Below, piece by piece: positions 25,196 to 36,511 of a stretch of DNA of 64,000 nucleotides. Within the stretch, counting starts at the first letter, position 1; the number at the start of each line of letters is the position of its first letter. The stretch is from Tenebrio molitor (Eukaryota; Arthropoda; Insecta; Coleoptera; Tenebrionidae), in the NCBI RefSeq assembly GCF_963966145.1, contig NC_091052.1, positions 15,686,001 through 15,750,000 of the forward strand, read 5' to 3'. A model generated the notes under the pieces. It ran no database searches and was not told where the DNA came from. It saw only the letters and a list, made by a program, of their open reading frames with translations. Both the position numbers and the translations under genes were made by a program.

Positions 25196-26520
25196 ATGAA
25201 GTCTGTTGCGTTATTTTCAATTATTTCCGTTGTGGTGTCAGGTGGGATCATAGATCTTATTCCTACAGACTCAGATACTCTGGTTCTTCTACACGTGGTA
25301 AATTTTACACAACAACGAAAATGTATTTTTCTTACAAGATTTTCAGTTATTTAGACATGGTAATCGAACACCTGATAAGATGAGTCGTTATCCTGCCGAC
25401 CCCTATTTAAACGAAACCTTCCAACCCTTCGGCTACAGTCAACTGACAACCGTAAGTACCTTTTGTATTACCAAAAACGTAGATTAGTCAATATTTGTTC
25501 CGACAGAAAGGAAAGACAACGGAACATGCAATTGGTCAATATCTCCGGTTAACTTACGGCAGTTTCATCCCACAACAATACACGCCAGAGGTGGCTTACG
25601 CAATTTCGACTAATTTTAAAAGGACTAAAATGTCGCTAGAACTGGTACTTGCGGGTCTTTTTCCGCCTCTTCTCACGGACGTATTTTCCGTCGGTCTAAA
25701 TTGGCAACCGATCTCGTTTATCGTCGAAGAAGAAGAAAATATAATTCAAACTCCTCTAACTAATTGTGCCAATTACATTCGACAGTTTTATAAATATATG
25801 TTAACAGCTGAAGCTGAAGAAATTACTGCCGCTTACAAAGAATTATACCAACAGCTCTCCGAAGCTACAGGACTGGACGTGAGGACGCCGGAAGAAGTGT
25901 TTAGCATTTATGAAACACTAGAAAGTGAAGTAAGTTTAAATATTTTGTGGATCTTGTGTTTCAAACGATGATTTAGCATGATTATGGATTGGAGTTGCCG
26001 GAATGGACGAGCGGTATTTTTCCGACAGTGCTCGAAGAAGCTGCAGCTGTTTACTTCGAGTTTGCCACGGCATCTTCAGGTCTAAGAAGATTAACCGCTG
26101 GTTCATTATTGAAAAAAATTGTACAAGATAGTTTGTCGAAGCGAGATGACACTTTGGGAGCAGAGAAGAAACTTTTCTTGTATTCGGCGCATGATTCTAA
26201 CGTTGCTACAGTTTTGAGAGCTCTCAATGTGTTTCACAGACATGTACCTCCCTATGGAGCTACTTTATTCTTCGAGATTCATAATGTTAACGGAGTTTAT
26301 GGTCTCAAGGTTCGTACCAAAATGCTTCACACATGATTTAATTTAATTCAATCAACCCTGATTCCAGTTGTATTATCAAGATTACACAGGATTAACTCCC
26401 AAACTTCTTACAATTCCCGGGTGTGACAGTTTTTGCGAATTGGATAAATTTGCAGAGCTGATATCTGATAATTTTCCCACCCAATTGGACGTCTGTACTT
26501 TTAATGGAGAATTAATGTAA
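25196..26520 (+). CDS. Secreted histidine acid phosphatase, copy 1A
   Basis: Five exons (25,196-25,297; 25,347-25,451; 25,507-25,929; 25,977-26,309; 26,368-26,520) give 371 codons, the size of the prostatic/venom acid phosphatase (histidine phosphatase clade 2) family. Residues 1-16 are a hydrophobic signal peptide. RHGNRTP at residues 37-43 has the nucleophilic histidine, and SAHD near 280-283 holds the proton-donor His-Asp pair. Conserved cysteines near the C terminus (GCDSFCEL, DVC) suit a secreted, disulfide-bonded enzyme that removes phosphate from organic esters outside the cell or in lysosomes. The residue after SAHD is Ser, where all other copies have Phe. The natural substrate is unknown; the venom-protein homology does not by itself mean a venom role. 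Confidence 0.92.
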
Positions 26521-27220
26521 AATAAAATAAAACTATAGGTATATATTTATATTCTTGATTGACAAATAGATTTTTGTATTAGTGTTCAATAAAAATTGAT
26601 TAATTAAACTGATATTGATTTGTGGGAGCCTTTGAAACTATGGGTAAAAGGTTTGAAAGAGTAGCACAAAAATATACACAATGAGTGGTTTTGTTTTACT
26701 TACCGAAATAGAAAAGTATCTGCGTGAAATAAAAGGAAAAGTGATATTTTTTTATATAAAAACGTGAGATTAAAAATGTCCTTGATTTGTTCGCAATTTG
26801 TTTAAATTCGATGAAATATTTGAGTTTGGTTTAACACAATTATGACGACAATTTACTAATCCTAAATGACGCATTAAATTGTCACGCACGCCTTGTAAAA
26901 GAATTCCAAAAAATATAAAAAATAAATAAAAATACCTCAACTTATTATTTGTAAATCTAGATTTAACGAAATAAGTCCAAAAATAAACAGCTCGCAGTGT
27001 TAGACGTAAATTTATCAACATTTAATCATGTCCAATTTCATATTATCAACATTATACATAAATTAATGCCGGGAAGATTAACTGTAAACCTGTAAATCTC
27101 TGACTTTATTCACATATAATAAAGATCCACCCGTTAATTAGGCAAATACCGCCATAAAAAGATTGTTAAAAATTGGGTTTAAATTCTCGGTCGGGACATT
27201 GTCCAGTTGTCAGTTTCATC
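26521..27220. other. Intergenic between phosphatases 1A and 2A
   Basis: Polyadenylation-type AATAAA sequences occur near 26,522 and 26,588. The remainder is AT-rich promoter DNA of 2A. It is conserved at 41,769-42,473 and, in part, inverted at 59,230-59,605. No extra gene. Confidence 0.45.
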
Positions 27221-28594
27221 ATGAACTCGCTCCTAATTTCTTTCCAATTTCTCGCCTTTTTTTCCGCTGCGATCTCAGCAGGTCCTGCTGATTCAGGGAA
27301 AAAAGACAACACGTTGGTTCTGCTCCACGTGGTAAGTCAAACGATAGAACTAATTTCTTTACCGAAAATTTAGTTATTTAGGCACGGTAACCGGACTCCA
27401 GACAAAGTAAGCCTATTTCCAAACGATTTGCATATTTTGGAAACCTACGAACCTATCGGTTACAGTCAACTGACTGTCGTACGTATACATCGACTATTTT
27501 TGATTACGTCAGGTTAAATTTAATTTTTTTGAATAGCAAGGAAAACGGACTGAATATGAAATTGGAAAATATTTGCGCAAAAATTATGACGACTTTATCC
27601 CCGATCAGTACACCGCTGATGTAGTCTACGCCGTATCGACAAATTTCAAAAGAACCAAAATGTCTTTACAACTCGTTCTTGCTTCGCTTTTTCCTCCGCT
27701 TCCAACTGACGTCATCGACGACACATTAAACTGGCAACCCGTTCCTTTCAATATCGAACCGGGCCAGGGATTAATAGGAACATCAATTTCTTATTGTCCC
27801 AATTACATCAATAAGTTTTACAGCTACGTCTTGTCTAAAGAAGCTCAAGAAATTATTGCCGGGTACAGAGACTTGTACGATCAACTCACCAAAGATGCCG
27901 GTTTCGATGTGATCACACCGAAAGACGTGGCCAACATTTATTTCACCCTCAAAAGCGAAGTAAGTTGTTAAACGAAGCTTACAGCTACAGTTAAATGTTT
28001 TCGGTTTAGGAAGACTACGGTTTCAAACTACCAGACTGGGCGGCAGAGATTTATCCAAAAACTCTTGAAGAAGCAGCATCTGTTGACTACGAGTTTTCCA
28101 CGGCAAATGCAGGCCTGAAAAAACTATCAGCCGGTAGGGAATTTAACTTGTTTTATACACAATTAGACACTTGTGTTGCAGGATTCTTGCTCAAGAAGAT
28201 CCTTCAGGACAGCGTGTCGAAGCAAAACGGGACTCTATCAGAAGAAAGAAAAGTGTTTTTGTACTCCGCTCACGAGTTTAATGTCGCAACAATGTTAAGG
28301 ACTTTGAATGTATTCTACCGACATGTGCCACCATTTGGAGCCACCATATTTTTCGAAATTCACAATATAGAAGGACAATATGGGTTAAAAGTAGGATTAA
28401 GGTTTTAGTTTTGTACGAAATTTACATATTTACTGTTTCAGTTGTTCTATCAAGATTATACCGCTGACGGTCCAAGACTTCTTACAATTCCGGGATGTAC
28501 GAGTTTCTGTCCTCTTGAAGATGTGTATGAACTGTTGGGAGAAAATTTACCTACTGATACTGATGTTTGCAGTTATACAAACGAAATGATGTAA
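27221..28594 (+). CDS. Secreted histidine acid phosphatase, copy 2A
   Basis: Six exons (27,221-27,331; 27,374-27,478; 27,537-27,959; 28,010-28,133; 28,182-28,390; 28,442-28,594) give 374 codons. The signal peptide ends around the AISAG at residues 17-21. RHGNRTP is conserved, and the second active-site motif is SAHE instead of the SAHD of type 1, a change found within this family. Relative to types 1 and 3, one extra 48-base intron splits the fourth coding block; the two parts (124 + 209) equal the 333-base exon of the others exactly. N-glycosylation sites such as NGT are present. It sits downstream of 1A in the same orientation, so the pair may be co-regulated. Confidence 0.92.
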
Positions 28595-29644
28595 CTTTTG
28601 TAATCTTGAACAAAGCAGTCATTGAACTTTATAAGTTTAGTCAATTATTCCATGCAAAGTATAAGCAAAAAGTACAAAATAAATATGAAACATAATAAAG
28701 AAGCGCTTACAGCTCATTGTAGTGTTTTAATTTCAAAAATTTCAAAAAATGAAAAATAAAATATACAACGTGCCGTAGTTGATATAAATATTGCTGCACT
28801 GAAACGTGACACCGGGGGTTAAAATTGGATTCTACTTTGCCCCTACTCGCGAATTTACTGGGTTTACAACTTACAATTAAAATAATTAAATTAATATCAT
28901 ACAGTTTTATGATACTCTTTACCTCTAGAGATAAGGAAAGTATCAAACTGTCTTCGTCTTAAGGGTGGCGTTTACCTGATTTGAAATGGTCGAAAAACGG
29001 TGGTTTTTAAACATCCATATCTTTAAAACCACAACAGATGAAGGCAAGGCCTTTTTTTTATTTGAAAGATACATCTTTCCTCTAGGGCCCCATACTTTTC
29101 TTTTTTAGATTTCATTATAAATAAAAATAAAATAAAGTGCAATTTGAGGACTATGCAGGAAGCTGTAACACTAAAACCTAATTCGAAATTAACAAAAAAA
29201 AAATATGGGGCCCTCGGAAATTGAATTTTAAAGCCTTTGGTGCCATCACTGTGCTTCCAAAAAAATCACAAAATCACAGATCTTATTATACATAAACATA
29301 CGTACGTACGATTTTACCACTAAATTCACATTTGAACGTTTATTTGGCTGACGAAAATATCTAAAAGCTTAGTAATGAGATTTGCTGATTACACCTGCTG
29401 ACTACACCTTCTGGCAGGTACTTACGCATTTCAGGTAAAACTAGGCCAACTGAAAAGCCGTTTATTTCATTTCAAACATTTCAAATAATGCAACCCAAAC
29501 TACATGAATTCTGAAATTTTCATCAGGTTATTAGCAATTTTCATAGTGAAAGTGATGAAACACTTGAACAGAAAAGGTGGTTTTGGTCAAAAACGAAACG
29601 ATACAAATGTTTCATTAAAATTTATTTGAACACATAATACACAT
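28595..29644. other. Intergenic with an insertion of about 570 bp specific to unit A
   Basis: The 3' flank of 2A matches B up to about 28,962. About 570 bases (to about 29,524) are absent from B, where the same flanks meet near 44,185-44,208. The insert contains a short inverted repeat, GGGCCCCATA near 29,085 and TATGGGGCCC near 29,205. It has no terminal inverted repeats that I can see and no coding frame, so its class is unknown. Confidence 0.6.
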
Positions 29645-30326
29645 TAGCTATTTATGCACCAAGGGCGTTACAACGATGATTACGTTCGGAGAACAATGAA
29701 ATCCAGCTCGAGGGCTTTAGCGCGAGAGATGGATATCGTTCGATAGGCGTAATCATTCGGTGACGCCGTGGTGGATACAAGATTTTATTTTTCACTTCGT
29801 GTTCTTTAAAAAAAGACAAAGAATTGACATCTTTGTGTAAGTTTTACCTACATAAATACAATATCTGGTAGCCTATGAAACAAAAACAGATTGTTTACTT
29901 TTAATTGTCAAATTTTCTTTTGAATTGTGAAATTTGCTTTTAAGTTGCAATTATGAATACGCTACCAGAATGGGTACAAGAAAAAATTCAAAAAGCAACG
30001 GGAGGTTTGCTACCTTTTAAATCGAAAGATAAATATGAAAAAGAGTACGAAACCTTTAGGATATGGCACTCAATAATGATATTGCGACTGTACTGTGGGC
30101 GTACTTTCAAGAACTGGTAAGTTTCACAGTAAAATTATTTTCTAATTTTGTGTTTAGTCTGGAAAATACACTCATACACATCGCTATGGACTAAATATTC
30201 ACTTTTGAAATCAACTTTTTTGAGGGCGTAATGAATTCATTATGCCCTCTTATTACGCCCCGGTTGTTATGGACATGTTTACGTATCCTAGGAGTTATGA
30301 TTCAATTATACTAAAGTGAAAAATAA
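29645..30326 (+). mobile_element. Element E (unit A copy), recombinase-like exon and GGGCGTAAT motifs
   Basis: This sequence is absent at the equivalent site in B and recurs in inverted, internally deleted form at about 55,460-55,805. It lacks terminal inverted repeats. It contains GGGCGTAAT and variants in both orientations (near 29,667, 29,748, 30,225, 30,240 and 30,253), including the near-perfect palindrome GGGCGTAATGAATTCATTAT followed by GCCC. An open frame beginning at 29,953 is described separately. A Crypton-like (tyrosine-recombinase) element would lack inverted ends, which fits, but the assignment is inference. Confidence 0.5.
29953..30119 (+). pseudogene. Fragment resembling the first exon of a Crypton-type recombinase-like protein
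   Basis: From the ATG the frame reads a Leu/Pro start and KSKDKYEKEYETF. This resembles the N-terminal domain of insect tyrosine-recombinase-like proteins derived from Cryptons (pattern KYEKEYxxFxxW...). The continuation LNNDIATVLWAYFQEL is in another frame, so a small frameshift lies near 30,060-30,075. The sequence then meets a GTAAG donor at 30,118. No catalytic tyrosine or arginine motif is present in the window. Resemblance is from memory of the family and needs a search. Confidence 0.35.
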
Positions 30327-30329
30327 AAT

Positions 30330-31907
30330 CAGTTTTAGGTCAAAATAGTCACCGACAAGTCGACCAGTCCAACTTTGCGTAATCCCTCGCTCGCTTTAAA
30401 TAACAGGCGAACCAGCTGAATCGTGTTTATAATTTGTTTCAAAATCAAAAATCCACCAACACTGCATTCTACCTCGAAAATACAACCGACAACGTCGCCA
30501 AATTTTGTATTTAGTGTGTTTGAAAGTGTCAGAAAAACGTGGGGTTACGAAATAAAACTGTTGACAGCCGTTTTGGTCGTAGTTCATCGTGTTTTTTAAA
30601 TTCTTCGAAGCACTTAATGAACGCTCGCTTTAATTTAACGGTTAAAAGATTCCTTGTTTTTCGAGGCATTTTTACAACGTGATCAAGAATGACTGAATCT
30701 GTTGGTACCACCGACGGTAAAACAAATGAAGGCCTAGCCAGACCAACCCGTATCCCGGAGTTTGTCGCGAACCAATCAGGTGCAACTACATACACTCGAC
30801 TTTTGGTTTTTGTTTGTTTCTAGGGAGAACGAAAATAACAAGAAAAAGTTTTTTAGTTTTTTTATCTACGATCGCGTAAAAAGTAGGCACTTTTTGCACT
30901 AAAAATCGTTGGCAAAGTTAACGTTTAGAGAAACTGACGGAATCGTTCTCTAAAAGTTTTTAGAGCACGATTTCTCGCTTTTATGGCACAGAACTGTCAG
31001 AATACAACAATCGAATTTGTTGGAAACATTGTTTAGGTTGCTAAACGACGTGGTTCTCAAACGACTTTGGTTATTCATGAAATATTGAACCAATGAATTA
31101 TTTTATACAAATTTATGTTGAAACCGGTGTGATGATCTCACGATCGTAGATAAAATGTTGTAAGACATACGTGTAAAAAGTTCCTTTGTTGCACTCACAT
31201 CTTTTAAAATACTCCCTCGTACCTCGGTCGTATTTTAAACCCGTTCGTGCAATAAAGGATAACTTTTTATACTTATATCTTAAATAACTATTAGACGGAT
31301 CAAGTGAAAGTGTACTCGTTTTGTCGATCCTCGTAACGGTTTTAATTATTTTCTTTCCCTAAACTCCGAAGTTTGTGTCCAATACATTGTTTCCCCCCTT
31401 CCAAAAAAAACGCGGTGGTAACAGTAACAATGAAAATTTGAATGATTTTGGTACCACTGTAATCTAAACGCATTTCCGGTTGTCAGCTTTGACAGAGTTG
31501 ACAGGCGAATTTGACGTTTACCATCAAAGGGATATTTTTGTAATAGCATAAACATACCCGACATAACCTATTTTTTTTTTAATGTCGTGTCAAGTTAAAA
31601 CATCCGCTCAGTGCCAATTACGAAACAGAAAAACACCAATATTTTTCAATTGTTTCATTGCCAACAGACTCAGTCATTGTTGATCACGCTGTATAATTTG
31701 ATATTTGTGACTCACTGAAGGTCAAATTTTGGCGGAAGGTTAGGCCAACCCAGAAAAATGAAACTTATTCTAGGGATTTCTTTTTTTCTGCCAACATAAT
31801 TCAACAGGTGGTGGATGTTTGATTTTGAAACAGATTATAGGTGCGAGCCAGGGATTACGTAAATTTGGACCGGTCGACTTGTCGGGAACTATTTTGTCCT
31901 AACCCTG
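30330..31907. mobile_element. hAT-like element, 1.58 kb (unit A)
   Basis: The left end CAGTTTTAGGTCAAAATAGT and the right end (reverse) CAGGGTTAGGACAAAATAGT begin arms of about 130 bp that continue through CAAGTCGACC and GCGTAATCCCTCGCTCG. B carries a 193-bp internally deleted version at the same locus (44,323-44,515) with 8-bp near-identical flanks. C has the empty site. CAG-ends with 8-bp duplications are typical of hAT. It contains the dispersed repeat at 30,866-31,295. A short minus-strand frame at 30,529-30,795 is unassigned; no intact transposase. Confidence 0.75.
30866..31295. repeat. Uninterrupted copy of the 5.4-8.6 kb dispersed repeat
   Basis: Aligns in order with the four separated pieces at 5,430-8,620. 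It shows the single pre-insertion sites for the elements there: ATCGTT near 30,905 and CTCAAACG at 31,056-31,063. It contains CTCCCTCGTACCTCGGTCGT near 31,210. No open frame. Confidence 0.7.
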
Positions 31908-31946
31908 CATATAATACAGATGGTTATGAAAAATTTATTCTTAATA

Positions 31947-32766
31947 CAGTTTGGAATAAAGTGATTTACATCTAGTTACCTTTGCATTACCCTTGTAAAA
32001 ATACGAAATGCCGCTCTACAAAAAAAGAAAATATATATCCAAATTCCAAATGTGATTTATTGCGAAGGGATGATATGAATGCAAAGTAAAGGTCAACGCC
32101 TAATATGGGATGTAACATGTGTTGACACTTTGGCTAATTCTTACATAAGAAAAACTTCCATAATTGCAGGATCAGCTGCCGAAGAAGCAAGTAAACGAAA
32201 ACATGTCAAATATCAAAATTTAATGTCTGGAAATTATATTTTTAAAGCATTAGCTTTCGAAACGTTAGGTCCATGGAGTTTGGAATGTAAAACATTTATC
32301 GATTTCGTTGGTGCAAAACTTATGATTGAATCCGGAGATTCTAGATCAAAATTTTTCTTCTACCAAAGAATCTCATTGGCAATTCAACGTGGAAATGCTG
32401 CAAGTGTTTTAGGCATTCTGCCTTATGTAACTCCACTTGAAGAAGTGCATTGTTTATGATTTATATGTATATGTACATTTAATTATTACTTGTTTATTAA
32501 ATTTTACTACATTGAAAAAAAAATACAAAGTTGAGATTGAAATTAAAAAGGAGCTAACAAAAGCAAGTCACAGCTAGTGTTGAAAGTGGCCACCAACGTT
32601 TGTTAATTAAATTTAGTAAATTGTAACAATTGTCAATTCGATTGATGACATTTATTGACAGAATTAATAGTTCGGCACTTCGAAAAAAAAGTATAGCGGT
32701 ACAGGAAAATTTACATGTGCAAAAATTCCAAAGGTAACTAGATGTAAATAATTTTATTCCACACTG
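31947..32766. mobile_element. 820-bp TIR element with TA target duplication (unit A only)
   Basis: The left end CAGTTTGGAATAAAGTGATT and the reverse right end CAGTGTGGAATAAAATTATT extend into arms sharing TTACATCTAGTTACCTTTG. TA flanks both sides (31,945-31,946 and 32,767-32,768). B at about 44,550 and C at about 55,305 read straight through with a single TA, so the insertion is specific to A. Inside is a C-terminal fragment of an RLE-type retrotransposon. The Tc1/mariner group is suggested by the TA. Confidence 0.8.
32079..32459 (+). pseudogene. C-terminal fragment of an RLE-type non-LTR retrotransposon protein
   Basis: The frame carries WDVTCVDTLANSY, AFETLGPW and RISLAIQRGNAAS in the same order as the C-terminal restriction-like endonuclease region of the larger element at 48.8-50.7 kb, with clear amino-acid divergence. 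Reverse transcriptase, zinc knuckle and the PDG motif are missing. It lies inside the TA-flanked element, so it was either captured by it or inserted into it. Confidence 0.75.
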
Positions 32767-32768
32767 TA

Positions 32769-33949
32769 TATTTTACAATAAAAATGACGATTCAAACAAT
32801 ACATAATAAATTTTTCTAGAATTAAAAACCAACTTTGCTTTAGGTTTACTTGGGTTGATACATTAACAGTCTATGCCAAAATCAAACAAACACACTAACA
32901 CTGCATTCTAATTCAAAATTCAAATCGACAATGCTGTTTAATAAAGAGCGATCAAATTAATTTGTAATCGAGTTATCCATGAATCCACAATAGTATGTCG
33001 TTACTTGAACTCCACGCTCCAATAAACACAGCTTGAAACACAGGTTAGATCTCGACATATCAATGCAAAAGACATATGATATTGGCCGTATGTCGACAGA
33101 GATGGAAGTATTTCTGGTTGTATATACCTACCCGTTTCAACTTAAATTTGGAAATTATTGCCGAAACTCGGCCAAACAGCCAGCAACGCTGTATGTCCAT
33201 TCTTCGTTATTGAAAACACCATTACGAAAGTAAGAGTAATCTTTTATGTTCTGAACTAAAAATCAATTTTGCTTTAAAATTTGATTGATAGTGACAGTTA
33301 TTTGACGTTTATTAGCTGAGATACGAGAGATACGAGAGATACACTGTCGAAGTCATAGCCGCCCCTTATCTAAGTAATTGTTGATTGCACCGTATTTATA
33401 ATCATTACATCAGCGTTTGTCAGTTACGTTAGTTTATTTAAAATTAAATTGATCCAGTTCCTTACTTCAAAAGTTCTAATCTGCTCCCTAAATTGCGTTG
33501 GATTATAGTTGACAGAATCTTTCAGTTTGGAAACCTCAATTTGACAATTTTTTTCGACGTACAACCAAATAAATAAATAATTACTAACGGTAGTAACTTT
33601 TGTATTTGACAGCCTAATTTAAGAGGTGGAAATTTTTAAATTTTGGCACAGACTATTATACGTCTACACATTTTATTATAAGGTGATAGGGTGAAAGTGC
33701 TGCTGCCCGCGGTCTTTTAAGCCATAGAGGTGACATCCAAGGAATGCACCTTTTTAATTTGTCTCCAGGTACGAGGCAGATTGGTGGTAGGTGACAGGTT
33801 GAGAGGAGTTGTTAGTTTAAAAGTTGATTCACTTTTGCATGGCAAAAACAATAATAAAAATAAAGTTTAGTTGAGTCTAGATTTATTTAAAACGAATCGC
33901 TACATCTTTCTGTACTTCATTATTGTGGAGTAAAATTACATAACAGCTC
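32769..33949. other. Intergenic in unit A, no gene
   Basis: Matches B (44,551-44,922, then 48,568-48,842 and 50,725-51,206) and, inverted, part of C. It is therefore the ancestral flank. It contains the uninterrupted sites for the insertions in B: GTATATAC near 33,117 and the ATAATCATT site near 33,400. No coding sequence. Confidence 0.6.
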
Positions 33950-35269
33950 TTAAAAGACCTCATCAGAAGTACCGCAAACATCATTTTCTCCAGGCAAGTT
34001 CTCTTGAACTATTTCATAAAGCTGGTCAAGTTTGCAGAAACTTGAACACCCCGGAATGGTTAAAATTTTTGGTGTAGCTTTGGTGTAATCTTGATAATAC
34101 AGCTGAAAAAGATTGTTAGACATATTCAAATCAGATTTTTTGACAAACATACTTTTAATCCGTAGTCGCCGTCAATGTTGTGGATTTCAAAAAATATCGT
34201 AGCTCCAAACGGAGGTACATGTCTGTAAAACACATTCAAAATTCTCAACATTGTTCCAACATTAAATTCGTGAGCCGAGTACAAAAAAGCCTTTCTTTCT
34301 TCAGGTAGACTGCCGTCACGTTTTGATATGCTGTCTTCTAGGATTTTCTTAAGTAAGAAACCTGCAGACAATTTTTTCAGGGTAGGATTTGCAGTGGAGA
34401 ATCCATAGTCCACAGACGCTCTTCTAAGAGTTCTGAGTAAATTCCAGTCGCCCAATCAGGCAATTGAAGGCCATAATCGTCCTGAAGCACGATAGGATAA
34501 TAATTAAGATATAATTAAATACGTCAAGCTCACTTCGCTTTTGAGGGTGAAATAAATACTTCCTGCATCTCTTGGCGTGGTAACCTTAAAACCGGCATAT
34601 CTGCTTAGTTCTTCGTAAAGATTCTTGTACCCATCTCGTATTTTTTGGGCGTCTTTAGATAAAACATACTGGAAATATGCATTGATATAATTGGCACAGT
34701 AAGAAGATGCGACTCCTAAAATGCCCCCAGCTTGCTCAATGTAAAACGAAATTGGTTGCCAGTTTAGATCCGGTGAACCGAATTCGGTGGGAAGTGGAGG
34801 AAATAGTGAAGCCAATACCAATTCCAATGACATTTTTGTTTTTTTTAGATTCGTCGAAATTGCGTAGATTACGTCGGGGCTGTACTGTTCAGGAATTAAT
34901 TGGCCGTAGGTTTTCCGAAGATATTTACCAATTTCATATTCTGTTTGTTTGCCTTTCTGTACTGGAAAAATTAACGTCTATTCCTTTCATGTTAAAAAAT
35001 CATACTCACATTAGTTAATTGACTGTATCCGATAGGTTCGTATGTTTCTAATAGATACAAATCGTTCGGAAAGACGCTTGCTTTATCCGGTGTGCGATTA
35101 CCATGTCTAAATAGCTAAAACGAAGTGTCAAAAAAATTCAAATTGGATTGACTTGTACTTACGACGTGGAGTAAAACTAAGGTGTCATTTTTTTTGTTGC
35201 AACACGACCTGCTAAAATCGCAGTTGAAAAAATGCAAACAATTTGAAAAAGAACTAGTGTTCTCTTCAT
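33950..35269 (-). pseudogene. Histidine acid phosphatase copy 3A, frameshifted
   Basis: Same five-exon structure as copy 3B: 35,269-35,163; 35,114-35,010; 34,956-34,534; 34,481-34,153; 34,102-33,950. Exon 1 is 107 bases instead of 108, with one T fewer in a homopolymer near 35,190. Exon 4 is 329 instead of 333, a 4-bp deletion near 34,420 that removes the codons around EEAAS. Both break the frame; the first does so within or just after the signal peptide. All splice sites and the RHGNRTP and SAHE motifs remain, so loss is recent. The homopolymer change could be an assembly error; the 4-bp deletion is harder to explain that way. Confidence 0.88.
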
Positions 35270-35949
35270 CTTCGAAAAACAAGTTGAAAGCGCCAAAAGC
35301 GAGGTATTTAAAGCCAATCTTGAACAATCTTTTTATTGCAGTTAATTAGTTAGGTAATGTTTCACAATATTTGCATATAATCAGACCTCGTCTAATAATC
35401 TCGTTTAATTTATTTGTATTTAATTTTGATAAAAAGGCAGCTCGTTAAGTACAGCCAAACATGAGCTAAAGCTTTATACAATAGCTTCAAACATTCATGT
35501 TTGTCGTGACACAATCCATTTAATAAATTGATACACTTTTATTGTTTTTTATGTTCCAGATTTTCGCAAATACTATTATCGTCAAAGATGTAACTGCAAA
35601 AACAGAATGCTTTATCATTTTTCATTTTATTAGTCAAATTTTTTAAAACTCATTTAGCGTTTTTTAGAAAAGTGTGATGTCATGGACAACTTGGTGGTGG
35701 GAAAAAAATCCAAAAAATAAATGCTATTAATGTTGTTTTATTGTTACAATGAAGAGTCGCAAATTGTGACAGGAGGACTCAATATTGTTAGCCTATTTGT
35801 TGAAAATATTTACTTGGTCGCGTGTAAACTTCCAGAAGGGCATATTCAATGACATGTTTGGGTTGTTAAAGTAACATTGTCTTCAACACAGGTTCTTCAG
35901 TATTAAATGTCTCAACTTCTAGATGATCATCACCTGGACCAATATACTG
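35270..35949. other. Intergenic upstream of phosphatase 3A
   Basis: The promoter side of 3A; repeated at 52,531-53,207. AT-rich, no additional gene found. Confidence 0.45.
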
Positions 35950-35955
35950 AAAACG

Positions 35956-36450
35956 CTAAAAAAAACTCTTATGCCAGACATTATTTACAGTAATCTTGAT
36001 TCTATTATCTTCCCTGTTAAACTCGTGTCTCAGCATTTCAGCCCCAACAGCAAATTTCAATGCACAATAGACATTCAAGATCCGGAAATCCGGTACCGAA
36101 TGGCCCAAGAGGCTGTTAATGTGGAAAATATGACCGTCAATTTTATAACGACGCGTCACTATAGTGGCATCTCTCGTTGCTACGCACAAACCAAAAATGT
36201 TAATGTCGAGGACTTCCTTTCAGATTTTGGAGTTCCCATCACTGAGACTGTTGTTTAGCATTATGCCTGCGTTGTTAATAACGATGTGGATAGGATTGTA
36301 ATTGTCACACACGTATCTACTTGAAAAATGAAAAGGTTCTGACAATGTCCTTCTCTTTGGACACGTCCGCTTTGACGGGGTGCAGTTTGTGCGTTTTGTT
36401 GCTCAGACTCGGTCGTTGGGCCTGCATCGCCGGTCGATTCCGGCAACAGA
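35956..36450 (-). pseudogene. SDR pseudogene fragment A
   Basis: Reading on the minus strand, pieces in different frames match the SDR gene at 10-11 kb. They are VAGIDRRC-like, then CDNYNPIHI(V)INNAGIM-like, LDINIFGLCVAT, KIDGHIFHINS, KFAVGAEMLRHEFNRE and KITV. The first exon (dinucleotide motif) and the last two are missing, the YxxxK region is altered (CALKF), and several frameshifts separate the pieces. The same fragment occurs in unit B. Confidence 0.8.
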
Positions 36451-36511
36451 CACACCTTCACCCTATTAAATAAACATTACCTTCCAATTTTCCTTCAATA
36501 TTATCTATAAA

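Noticed and set aside
25196..26520. Reading the phosphatase as a venom toxin gene
   Set aside because: The family includes hymenopteran venom phosphatases, but also many ordinary secreted and lysosomal enzymes; nothing here indicates venom use.
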